A stretch of 57,075 nucleotides of DNA from Syntrophobacter sp. SbD1. GTDB lineage: Bacteria > Desulfobacterota > Syntrophobacteria > Syntrophobacterales > Syntrophobacteraceae. Positions 48,428 through 56,632 of the stretch are shown piece after piece; position 1 is the first letter of the stretch, and each line of letters opens with the position of its first letter. Position numbers and translations under genes: made by a program. The notes below the pieces were generated by a model. The model did not search any database. It was not told the origin of the DNA and saw nothing but the letters and a program-made list of their open reading frames with translations. The stretch is from assembly GCA_900290365.1 (NCBI GenBank), contig OMOE01000172.1, forward strand, positions 1-57,075, read 5' to 3'.

Positions 48428-51388
48428 ATGCCGGATCTATGCCGCCGGGATTTTCTCAAACTATTCGGAATTGCAGGAACGGGAGCTGTGCTTTACGGCT
48501 GCGGAGAGCCGTCACAGCGTTATCTGATTCCTTTCATCAGCCCCCCTGAAGACGTCGTCCCGGGAAAGAGCGTGTATTACGCAACGACGTGCCGCGAGTG
48601 TCCGGCGGGCTGCGGAATGCTGGCCAAAAATCGTGAGGCTCGCATAGTCAAGGTCGAAGGCAACCCCGCACACCCGGTCAGCGGAGGCAAGCTCTGCATG
48701 CGTGGACAAGCTTCGCTGCACGGCCTCTACAACCCCGACCGATTCCAGGGCCCGATGCAGCGAAACGCGGCCGGCGGTTTCGATCCCATCACCTGGGATC
48801 AGGGCGAGGCGGTTTTGGCCGCGAAATTATCCGAAGCTGTGAGCAAGGGCGGCAGCGGCCGAATCGTGGTCATGACCGACCTGATCACCGGGTCGTTAAG
48901 CGATTTGACAGGGATGTGGCTCAATGAAATGGGCCAGAAAAACGGCCACATTATATATGAACCTTGGTCCTACGAGCCTCTGAGAAAGGCCAACCAGGCT
49001 GTTTTTGGCCGCGATGCCATTCCGGCTTACCGGTTGGATGAACTCGATTTTCTCATCTCTTTTAACGCCGGCTTTCTCGAAACATGGATATCAAATCTCG
49101 AATTTGCGCGCCAGTACGGTTCCTTTCATCCAATCAGCGGTAAGAGGAAGAATACCTTCGTCTTCGTTGGACCGCGGCTTTCCATGACGGCAAACAATGC
49201 AGACCTGTGGGTCCCTACCCGCCCCGGAACGGAATATGCCGTAGGACTGGGAATCATTCGGGCAATTCTCGACAATAATCTCGTTTCCGGATTGCCTGCC
49301 GATCGCAGGGCGGCGCTTGCAGCGATGGTAGTCAACTGGCCGGTTGACAAGGCAGCCGCAATAGCCGGCTGCGATCCGAATCTAATTGAATCCGTCGCAA
49401 AAAGGTTCGCGGCCGCCGATCGCCCGCTCGCTATCGCAGAAGGCCTTTCCCAGTGTCTGCCCAATGCCACCGAAGCCGCCATGGCCGCAAATCTGCTCTG
49501 CACTCTGAAGCCAGCAACCCTTTCAGCCATCGATTTCAACAGGGAATCTTCCTATACCCTGGCCGCCAGGGCCGATGCGATCAAAATCGTTGTCGACCGG
49601 ATGCGCTCGGGGGAAATTGACGTTTTGATTTTCAGGGGAGCAAATCCGGTTTTCTCGCTCCCGAAATCCTGGGATTTTGCCGGAGCGATAAAGTCGGTGC
49701 CTTTCGTGGTTTCATTTTCTCCGGCCATCGACGAAACAGCAGCACTGGCCCATCTGGTGCTGCCCAGCCATTACAGTTTCGAGTCCTGGGGTGATTACTC
49801 TCCACGAAAGGGAGTGACCGGGTTCTTACAGCCGGTGATGGGACCTGTTTTCAATACGAAGCACATGGGAGACATCCTGATATCCACCGGGAAAAAGGTA
49901 AAGGGAGAACAGAGCTTTCCCTTCAAGGATTTCTACGAAGCGATGCAGGGCTACTGGACGCGCATATCGGCCGAGGCCGGGATCGAAAACTTCGATGCGT
50001 TCTGGCAGAAGTTGGTCATGCAGGGCGGGTACTGGCCCGAACAAACCGGAGCAGCCCCGGCGCTTTCCATGCCTGTGCCGTCATTTGATTTTCCCTACCC
50101 GGAGCAAAATTCGGCAGCGGCCCTTCCGCTGGTCATCTATCCGACCGTACAGTTTTTTGACGGCAGAATGGCCAACCACTTGTGGGTACAGGAAATTCCC
50201 GACCCGATGACGCAGACTACCTGGGGGGGATGGTTGGAGATTCATCCGGAGACCGCCAGGAAATTGAACCTGGAAAAAGGAGAGCTTCTCAGTCTGAAAA
50301 CGGATCATGGGACTATCCGGATACCGGCCCTCCCAATCTACACGGTACCGGAAGGCGTCGCTGCAATACCTGTGGGGCAGGGACACTACAACTTCGGAAG
50401 ATTTGCAAGCGGGCTTCCGGCAAATCCTTTCGAACTGCTTGGCCCCGATCTGGACCCGGTTTCAGGAGCCATCCTGCGTCACGAGCTAAATCTGACAGTC
50501 GAAAAAACGGGTGAAAAATTCGATATCGCCCACACAGATGGAAGCTACTTTCAGCACGACCGCAACATTGCGCAGACAATTTCTCTGGAAGAGCGAAACA
50601 GGATGGCGGAGGCGGGAGAAAAACCATACATCGATTACCCCCTTCCGCAAGGCTACCAGAAGTCGAAAGATTTCTATCCGCCTCAAATGTACAAAGACTA
50701 CCGCTGGTCGATGGTAGTAGACCTGGATCGCTGCATAGGCTGCGGTGCCTGCGTGGCCGGGTGCTATTCGGAAAACAATGTCGCGGTTGTGAAACGGGAA
50801 CAGGTGCTCAGGGGCCGCGAAATGTCCTGGATAAGGGTGCAGCGATATTTCGACGATGACAAAAAGAGCGCCAAGTGGCTGATAATGCTTTGCCAGCACT
50901 GTGACAACGCGCCCTGCGAGTACGTATGCCCGATCTACGCTCCTCACCACAGCGTGGAAGGGCTCAATAACCAGATTTACAATCGCTGTTTCGGAACGCG
51001 TTTCTGTTCTCAAAACGATCCTTACAAAGTGCGGCGCTTCAACTGGTACACCTTCACCCGGCCAGAACCGCTCAAATGGCAGCTAAATCCGGATGTTACA
51101 GTGAGACAAAAGGGCGTAATGGAAAAATGCTCCTTCTGCGTTCAACGAATCATTGAGGCAAAACTGGACGCCACAGCCAAAGGACGCAAGGTGCGCGACG
51201 GCGACTTTACGACTGCCTGCGCCCAGACCTGTCCGACCGGCGCCCTCATCTTCGGCAGCCTGGTCGATCCGGACAGCCGGGTATCGAAGCTGATCAACGA
51301 CGTCAGGGCTTACCAGGTGTTCGCGCACCTTAATACCAAGCCTGCTGTGATTTATCTCAAAAGGGTTACTCAGACAATTACGGTTTGA
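48428..51388 (+). CDS. actB: Alternative complex III subunit ActB (molybdopterin-like plus ferredoxin fusion)
   Basis: The 986-residue protein starts with a twin-arginine signal (LCRRDFLKLFGIAG) and an LYGC lipobox-like site. The first two thirds resemble a molybdopterin oxidoreductase with one [4Fe-4S] site, Cys55, 58, 62 and 90 (CRECPAGC, KLCMRG); ACIII members have lost molybdenum. The last third is a four-cluster ferredoxin region: CIGCGACVAGC, CQHCDNAPCEYVC, KCSFC and CAQTC. It is the large peripheral subunit that carries electrons in quinol oxidation by ACIII. A GTG 120 bases upstream is inside the terminator hairpin, so the ATG at 48428 was chosen. Confidence 0.92.
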   Translation: MPDLCRRDFLKLFGIAGTGAVLYGCGEPSQRYLIPFISPPEDVVPGKSVYYATTCRECPAGCGMLAKNREARIVKVEGNPAHPVSGGKLCMRGQASLHGLYNPDRFQGPMQRNAAGGFDPITWDQGEAVLAAKLSEAVSKGGSGRIVVMTDLITGSLSDLTGMWLNEMGQKNGHIIYEPWSYEPLRKANQAVFGRDAIPAYRLDELDFLISFNAGFLETWISNLEFARQYGSFHPISGKRKNTFVFVGPRLSMTANNADLWVPTRPGTEYAVGLGIIRAILDNNLVSGLPADRRAALAAMVVNWPVDKAAAIAGCDPNLIESVAKRFAAADRPLAIAEGLSQCLPNATEAAMAANLLCTLKPATLSAIDFNRESSYTLAARADAIKIVVDRMRSGEIDVLIFRGANPVFSLPKSWDFAGAIKSVPFVVSFSPAIDETAALAHLVLPSHYSFESWGDYSPRKGVTGFLQPVMGPVFNTKHMGDILISTGKKVKGEQSFPFKDFYEAMQGYWTRISAEAGIENFDAFWQKLVMQGGYWPEQTGAAPALSMPVPSFDFPYPEQNSAAALPLVIYPTVQFFDGRMANHLWVQEIPDPMTQTTWGGWLEIHPETARKLNLEKGELLSLKTDHGTIRIPALPIYTVPEGVAAIPVGQGHYNFGRFASGLPANPFELLGPDLDPVSGAILRHELNLTVEKTGEKFDIAHTDGSYFQHDRNIAQTISLEERNRMAEAGEKPYIDYPLPQGYQKSKDFYPPQMYKDYRWSMVVDLDRCIGCGACVAGCYSENNVAVVKREQVLRGREMSWIRVQRYFDDDKKSAKWLIMLCQHCDNAPCEYVCPIYAPHHSVEGLNNQIYNRCFGTRFCSQNDPYKVRRFNWYTFTRPEPLKWQLNPDVTVRQKGVMEKCSFCVQRIIEAKLDATAKGRKVRDGDFTTACAQTCPTGALIFGSLVDPDSRVSKLINDVRAYQVFAHLNTKPAVIYLKRVTQTITV

Positions 51389-51456
51389 TCGCTAAGGCGG
51401 GTGGGTCGCGATAAAACGGCGTCCACCCTGCATAAAGGTTTATGGGGACCTGAACT

Positions 51457-52815
51457 ATGGCGACGGTTTCACATGGGGTGACCAAGGCGGCAGGGCCGCA
51501 GAATCTGACCACTTATGGCGCGGTGGACGATCAGATACTGGGGGCTATGTGGACCCCCGGCCGCGTTTACTGGATTTGGCTGGCCGCTACCGGGCTGGGC
51601 GTTCTGGTCGGCGCTTGTTCCTGGGCCTACCAGATCGCAACCGGCCTGGGGTCGGCAAACATCCTCCACCCCGCTATGTGGGGCACCTACCTGGTCAATT
51701 TTGTGTTCTGGGTCGGTATCGCTCATTCCGGGACCCTTATTTCCGCAATCCTGTTTCTGTTTCGCGCATCCTGGAGGACCACCATTTCCAGGAGTTCCGA
51801 AGCGATGACCGTTTTCGCGGTAATGATAGCCGGCATGTTTCCGCTCATTCACCTGGGACGTGTCTGGCTGGTGTACTGGATACTTCCGTACCCGAACCAG
51901 CGAAACCTCTGGCCCAATTTCCAATCGCCCCTGGTTTTCGACGTAGTCGCGATCTCAACGTATCTAACCGTAAGCTTTCTTTTCTGGTACACGGGCATGA
52001 TTCCGGACCTTGCGACAATCAGGGACCGCACCACCGGTATGAAAAACAGGATATACGGCTTTTTCTCGCTTGGCTGGCGGGGTTCGAACAAGTCGTGGAA
52101 GCATTACGGGACTGCTTACCTGCTGTTTGCAGCCCTTGCCACCCCCCTGGTCATTTCCGTTCACAGCGTCGTTTCCTGGGACTTTGCCCTGGGCGTCGTT
52201 CCGGGATGGCACAGCACGATTTTCGCCCCCTATTTTGTCGCGGGCGCGATTCATTCCGGACTTGCGATGGTGCTCGTGCTTCTCATCCCGATGCGAAAGA
52301 TTTTCAAGTTCGAAAACCTGGTAACGATCAAAGTGCTCGAAGAAATAGGCAAAACCATAATCCTGACCGGGCTTATCGTCGGCTACTCATACATTGTCGA
52401 GCATTTCCTGGCCTGGTACAGCGGTGGGAAGGCCGAACAGGACCAGTTCATGTGGCGAATTACCGGCTACTATTCCTGGTGCTTCTGGATGATGATCATC
52501 TGTAATGCCGTCGTTCCGGTGGTTCTTTTCTTCAAAAAGGTCAGGACAAACATACCTGCCCTGTTCTCCATAGGGATCCTGGTGCTCATCGGGATGTGGA
52601 TGGAACGGCTGGTGATTATCGTAGGGTCGGAGGCCCATGAATATGATCCTTACTCATGGGGTGTCTATATGTACCCGTCATTGGTTGAATGGGGCATCAT
52701 GATCGGCTCCTTCAGCCTTTTCTTCTTCCTGTTCCTCCTTTTTGCCAAATTTTTGCCCACGATTGCCATTACGGAGGTAAAGGAGGCGATACCGGTGCCG
52801 GCCAGGAATAAGTAA
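51457..52815 (+). CDS. actC: Alternative complex III subunit ActC (NrfD-like membrane protein)
   Basis: The 452-residue integral membrane protein is of the NrfD/PsrC family with about ten helices. Characteristic stretches are RVYWIWLAATGLGVLVGACS near residue 36, WGTYLVNFVFWVGIAHSG near 75-92 and EAMTVFAVMIAGMFPLIHLG near 114-133. It provides a quinol-binding site in ACIII. It follows actB by 68 bases and precedes actD by 12. Confidence 0.92.
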   Translation: MATVSHGVTKAAGPQNLTTYGAVDDQILGAMWTPGRVYWIWLAATGLGVLVGACSWAYQIATGLGSANILHPAMWGTYLVNFVFWVGIAHSGTLISAILFLFRASWRTTISRSSEAMTVFAVMIAGMFPLIHLGRVWLVYWILPYPNQRNLWPNFQSPLVFDVVAISTYLTVSFLFWYTGMIPDLATIRDRTTGMKNRIYGFFSLGWRGSNKSWKHYGTAYLLFAALATPLVISVHSVVSWDFALGVVPGWHSTIFAPYFVAGAIHSGLAMVLVLLIPMRKIFKFENLVTIKVLEEIGKTIILTGLIVGYSYIVEHFLAWYSGGKAEQDQFMWRITGYYSWCFWMMIICNAVVPVVLFFKKVRTNIPALFSIGILVLIGMWMERLVIIVGSEAHEYDPYSWGVYMYPSLVEWGIMIGSFSLFFFLFLLFAKFLPTIAITEVKEAIPVPARNK

Positions 52816-52827
52816 GAGGGTGACTCG

Positions 52828-53346
52828 ATGGCTATCAAAAAACCTGCTCTGCTTGGGATTTTCGCATACCTCGATGAGGTCGTTTCGGCTGTAGAGGGCC
52901 TGAGAAAGGAAAAGGTCCCTATTGAGGCGGTCTATTCCCCGATGCGGGTTGAGGAAATCCGGGAAGCTCTCGACGAGCCGATCCTGGGACCAGGGCGCTT
53001 CTTCACGCTTACGGGGGCTATCGTCGGGCTTTTTACCGGGATTTCTCTTGCCTGGTTCACGGAGGCTCAATGGAATTTCGTAGTGGGCGGCAAACCCACA
53101 ATCTCTGTAATACCGATGGTTATTCCGGCTTTCGAGTTTTTCATCCTGATAGCCGTGTTTTTCACGATGGGAGGTTGGCTCTATCTCAACAGGATGCCGG
53201 CAAAACGGCTTCCCGTCCATTATGACAAGCGCTTCAGCCAGGACCGTTTCGGGATTCTGGTTTATTGCACGGATGCGGACCGCGAGCGGATTTCGAGCAT
53301 ACTGAAGAACACAGGGGCCGAGGAGGTCCGTGAAGTTGAAGGGTGA
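52828..53346 (+). CDS. actD: Alternative complex III subunit ActD (DUF3341)
   Basis: The 172-residue DUF3341 protein has a soluble N-terminal part, LLGIFAYLDEVVSAVEGLRK, with the family's ALDEPIL stretch, two transmembrane helices (about 63-80 and 97-117), and a C-terminal part containing FSQDRFGILVYCTDADRERI. It is a structural membrane subunit of ACIII with no cofactor motif visible. Its stop lies one base before the actF ATG. Confidence 0.92.
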   Translation: MAIKKPALLGIFAYLDEVVSAVEGLRKEKVPIEAVYSPMRVEEIREALDEPILGPGRFFTLTGAIVGLFTGISLAWFTEAQWNFVVGGKPTISVIPMVIPAFEFFILIAVFFTMGGWLYLNRMPAKRLPVHYDKRFSQDRFGILVYCTDADRERISSILKNTGAEEVREVEG

Positions 53347-53347
53347 G

Positions 53348-54559
53348 ATGTACGAAGAAATCGAGCAATCTAAAAAATCGCTGAACTGGGGGGCGTTAAA
53401 AGCGTTGAGCCTGCTCCTGTTTGTTGCCGGAGCGGCGGCTTTTGTCTACCAGCTCTTCGGGGGCGACGCCAGAAGGGCCTGGTCCGCTTACCTGACCAAC
53501 TATGTTTATTGGACAGGCCTTGGGTTCGGAACTTTCCTGCTCTCCCCGGTACTTGTTGCGACCAACGCGACCTGGGGAAGGCCGGTGAAGCGATTGTCGG
53601 AGTCGGTAATCTTTTTTCTGCCCGTGTCTTTCATTGCACTTTTGCCTCTTTTCCTCGCAAGGGCGGACGTTTTCTGGTGGGTGCTCAATCCGGAAGAACA
53701 AAAAGCTCCGTGGCTCAACACGCCCTTTTTCTTCGCGCGCGAGGGCATCGGACTGCTTGCGCTGGCTCTTGCGGCGGCCCTGGTCGTCTACAATTCCGTC
53801 AAAAACGACCTGGAGTTCATGAAGGGGAGCACCAGCGGCAATGCAGAGCGTCGGAGCGCTCAGGCCACCTTTTCGGTAGCATACATCATCCTCTATGCGT
53901 TCATTATGACGCTCGTGTCGTTCGACATGATGATGTCGCTCAACCCGGAGTGGCTCTCAACCCTTTTCGGGGCTTATTACTTCGTGGTTTCCTTCTATGC
54001 GGGGCTTGCATTGCTGGCTATTCTGTCCACTTTTGCCGTAAAAAAGATGGGCATGGGCAAAACGATCTTGAAAAAGCAGTTTCACGACATAGGCAAGCTC
54101 CTTTTTGCCTTCTGCGTGGTCAGTATGGATTTTTTCTATGTCCAGTTCCTGGTCATCTGGTACGCCAATATTCCTGAAGAGACCCGATACATCCTCTGGC
54201 GCGTCGTTTACGACCCCTGGTCGGCGCTGGCGTGGACCGTACTGATATGTCTTTTCATAATCCCCTTCATAGTTTTGCTGCTGAGAAAAATAAAAATGAA
54301 GCCTGTCCTTCTCTCAGCAATGGCCGTCTGGATTCTGATCGCGATCTGGCTGGAAAAATTCCTGCTGGTGACTCCTTCGATGGTGAAGAGCAAGTCGCTG
54401 CCGCTGGGAATTTTTGAAATTCTGATAACCATTGGATGGCTCGGCCTTTTTGCTTTCTGTATCCTTTCCTTTTTGCAGAAGTACCCGGTTCTGGCGGTTT
54501 CAGACCCTAAACTGCCCGAGGCGTTCGAAACGGAAGAGGCGAAGGTGCACCTGGCGTGA
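53348..54559 (+). CDS. actF: Alternative complex III subunit ActF (NrfD-like membrane protein)
   Basis: The 403-residue protein has about ten transmembrane helices and resembles ActC's sister ActF: TNYVYWTGLGFGTFLLSPVL near residue 50, IILYAFIMTLVSFDMMMSLN near 180, and a C-terminal WLGLFAFCILSFLQKYPVL. ACIII contains two such NrfD-type subunits. The ATG at 53348 was chosen (AGGGTGAG just upstream); a GTG 18 bases earlier lies in the end of actD. Confidence 0.9.
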   Translation: MYEEIEQSKKSLNWGALKALSLLLFVAGAAAFVYQLFGGDARRAWSAYLTNYVYWTGLGFGTFLLSPVLVATNATWGRPVKRLSESVIFFLPVSFIALLPLFLARADVFWWVLNPEEQKAPWLNTPFFFAREGIGLLALALAAALVVYNSVKNDLEFMKGSTSGNAERRSAQATFSVAYIILYAFIMTLVSFDMMMSLNPEWLSTLFGAYYFVVSFYAGLALLAILSTFAVKKMGMGKTILKKQFHDIGKLLFAFCVVSMDFFYVQFLVIWYANIPEETRYILWRVVYDPWSALAWTVLICLFIIPFIVLLLRKIKMKPVLLSAMAVWILIAIWLEKFLLVTPSMVKSKSLPLGIFEILITIGWLGLFAFCILSFLQKYPVLAVSDPKLPEAFETEEAKVHLA

Positions 54560-54603
54560 GACAGGGTTAACAGTTTCACTGAAATTTATCCGACTGGGAA
54601 AAA

Positions 54604-55140
54604 ATGGCTGAAGGCACCAAGGCGACAAGAAAAGAAGCTATGTGGTGGGCTGGTTGGTTCTGGGCAGCCGTTTTGCTGCTGGTCACCCTTCTATATCTGT
54701 ATTACCTTTTTCCAAAACAGGACCTCGGACCGGTACAGCCGGTCTATTTCAGCCACCGTATACACGCCGGGGTAAAACAGATCAACTGCCGCTTCTGCCA
54801 TCCTTTTGTCGAACGTGGCGAACACGCGGGACTGCCCGAAGTCGAAAAGTGTTTCTTTTGCCATAAATACATAATTCCGATGCATCCGGAGATTGTGAAA
54901 GAACAAGAGTACCTGGACCAAAAGGTCCCGGTGCCCTGGGTCCGCATCTACTTTGTTCCGGACTTTGTAAAATTCAGGCATTATCCGCATATGATCGCGC
55001 AAATCGACTGTCTGACCTGTCATGGTGATGTTCCGTCGATGGACCGGTTGCGCAAAGTGGATTTCCAGATGATTTTCTGCATTACATGCCACCAGGAGAA
55101 AAAGGCGCAGCTCGACTGTTACTTGGGCTGTCATCACTGA
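54604..55140 (+). CDS. actA: Pentaheme cytochrome c, ActA-like
   Basis: The 178-residue protein has an N-terminal membrane anchor (about 15-36, WWAGWFWAAVLLLVTLLYLY) and five heme-attachment sites: CRFCH (62-66), CFFCH (83-87), CLTCH (136-140), CITCH (159-163) and a terminal CYLGCH (172-177). The last is C-x3-CH, with one extra residue. Five hemes plus a membrane anchor match ActA, the ACIII subunit passing electrons towards the oxidase. In most ACIII operons actA comes first; here it comes last, 44 bases after actF. No actE gene is present. Confidence 0.87.
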   Translation: MAEGTKATRKEAMWWAGWFWAAVLLLVTLLYLYYLFPKQDLGPVQPVYFSHRIHAGVKQINCRFCHPFVERGEHAGLPEVEKCFFCHKYIIPMHPEIVKEQEYLDQKVPVPWVRIYFVPDFVKFRHYPHMIAQIDCLTCHGDVPSMDRLRKVDFQMIFCITCHQEKKAQLDCYLGCHH

Positions 55141-55166
55141 AAGAGTTTTTAGTTTTGAGTTTTTAG

Positions 55167-55213
55167 TTAGTGTCCATCCGGAAACTCCGGATGTGACACT
55201 TACAGTTTCCAAT
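55167..55213. repeat. 47-bp dispersed repeat, copy 2
   Basis: It matches the sequence at 28964-29010 in 46 of 47 bases. It lies in the 97-base gap between actA and ccoN, directly upstream of ccoN's ribosome-binding region, and forms an imperfect hairpin that could affect ccoN expression. Confidence 0.8.
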
Positions 55214-55237
55214 AATTCGGTTTAGAGGTAAAAGCTG

Positions 55238-56632
55238 GTGCAACTTCTAAAAGTTGAAGAAAACGGGACCGCAAAGCTTTTCTTCCTGAGTTCGGCCTTC
55301 TGGTTTGCCCTTGGCACCCTGGAGGGTTTTACGTGCGCCACCCAACTGGTGATTCCCGACCTGTACGGGGGCATTGCCGGGCTGGTTTTCGGCAGGGTCC
55401 GGCCGATGCACACGACCACCATGATCTTCGGTTTCGCCGGCTGCGCTCTTATCGGGAGCGCCCACTACATAATGCCTTCGGTGCTGCGGACCTCGCTTTG
55501 GAGCGAGCGGCTCGGCAAGATCTCCCTGTGGCTCTGGAACCTGGCTATTCTTACGGGTATCGTCGCTCTCGATCTCGGGTACTCACAGGGCAGAGAGTAC
55601 GCCGAATGGATTTGGCCGGCCAACGTTTTGGTCCTGCTTTCCATGGGGCTCATATTTTTGAACCTGCTCCAGACCGCCGTCAACCGGCAGGAAAAGCTGA
55701 TGTACGTTTCGACCTGGTATATTTTCGGAGGCCTGATATATACTTGGTTTATCTACTTTTTCGGACACGCCGTCTTTAACTTCAAAGGCGCCATTACCGG
55801 CTTGCCCGACGCCATCCTGGCATGGTTTTACGGGCATGGCATCGTGGGGCTGTTCCTGACGCCGCTCGCTATTGCCATTGCCTATTACATCGTACCCAGG
55901 GTCGCCCGCAGTCCGCTGTACAGCCATGTTCTCTCGCTTGTAGGCTTCTGGACCATCCTTGTGATTTACACTTCTATCGGGACCCATCACATTCTTCAGA
56001 CGCCGGTGCCGGTCTGGCTTAAGACCATGGCAGTTTCCGGAAGCATCGCCATGATTATTCCGGTCTTTACGGTGCTGGTTAACCTGTGGCTTACAATGCG
56101 GGGCAGGCTGGGATTTTTCCACGCCGATATCGGAGGCAGGTTCGTCATGGCCGGCCTGGTATGGTATATCCTCACCTGCACCCAGGGACCCATTCAGGCC
56201 CTTCCGGTCGTTCAGAGGGTGACTCACCTGAGCAACTGGGTTATCGCGCACTCTCACATGGGGGTTTTCGGCTTCTCCGGAATGATCGGATTGGGGGGGC
56301 TTTATTACATACTCCCCAGGATCACCGGAAAACCGCTCTATAGCGGCCGCCTGGCCGACGTTCAATACTGGCTGCTCATCCTGGGTATGTCCGCGTTCTT
56401 CACGGTGCTCACGGCAGGCGGTCTGGTTCAGGGGCACGCCTGGCTCAACGGAACAACCGTCTACCGTACCCTGCCCATGATCCATATTTACTTTGTTCTG
56501 CGCGCAGCCACAGGGTTGCTTTTCATCGGGGCGGCGTTCATAGGGCTCTACAATGTGATCAGGACCATACGGGGCGATCAGGCCCAGGGCGAACGCATTT
56601 TCGGAGAAGAGTTTCAGGGAGAACTGCAATGA
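55238..56632 (+). CDS. ccoN: cbb3-type cytochrome c oxidase subunit I
   Basis: A 464-residue heme-copper oxidase core subunit of the cbb3 (C) type with about 12 helices. Ligands: His58 (RPMHTTTM) for low-spin heme, His200 (WFYGHGIVG), His250 and His251 (GTHHILQTP) for CuB, and His338 and His340 (IAHSHMG) for the hemes. Tyr244 is in helix VII. The spacings His200-Tyr244-His250-His251-His338-His340 equal those of Pseudomonas stutzeri CcoN 207-251-257-258-345-347, where Tyr251 is crosslinked to His207. The GTG start has AGAGGT upstream. It overlaps ccoO by 4 bases. Confidence 0.95.
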   Translation: MQLLKVEENGTAKLFFLSSAFWFALGTLEGFTCATQLVIPDLYGGIAGLVFGRVRPMHTTTMIFGFAGCALIGSAHYIMPSVLRTSLWSERLGKISLWLWNLAILTGIVALDLGYSQGREYAEWIWPANVLVLLSMGLIFLNLLQTAVNRQEKLMYVSTWYIFGGLIYTWFIYFFGHAVFNFKGAITGLPDAILAWFYGHGIVGLFLTPLAIAIAYYIVPRVARSPLYSHVLSLVGFWTILVIYTSIGTHHILQTPVPVWLKTMAVSGSIAMIIPVFTVLVNLWLTMRGRLGFFHADIGGRFVMAGLVWYILTCTQGPIQALPVVQRVTHLSNWVIAHSHMGVFGFSGMIGLGGLYYILPRITGKPLYSGRLADVQYWLLILGMSAFFTVLTAGGLVQGHAWLNGTTVYRTLPMIHIYFVLRAATGLLFIGAAFIGLYNVIRTIRGDQAQGERIFGEEFQGELQ

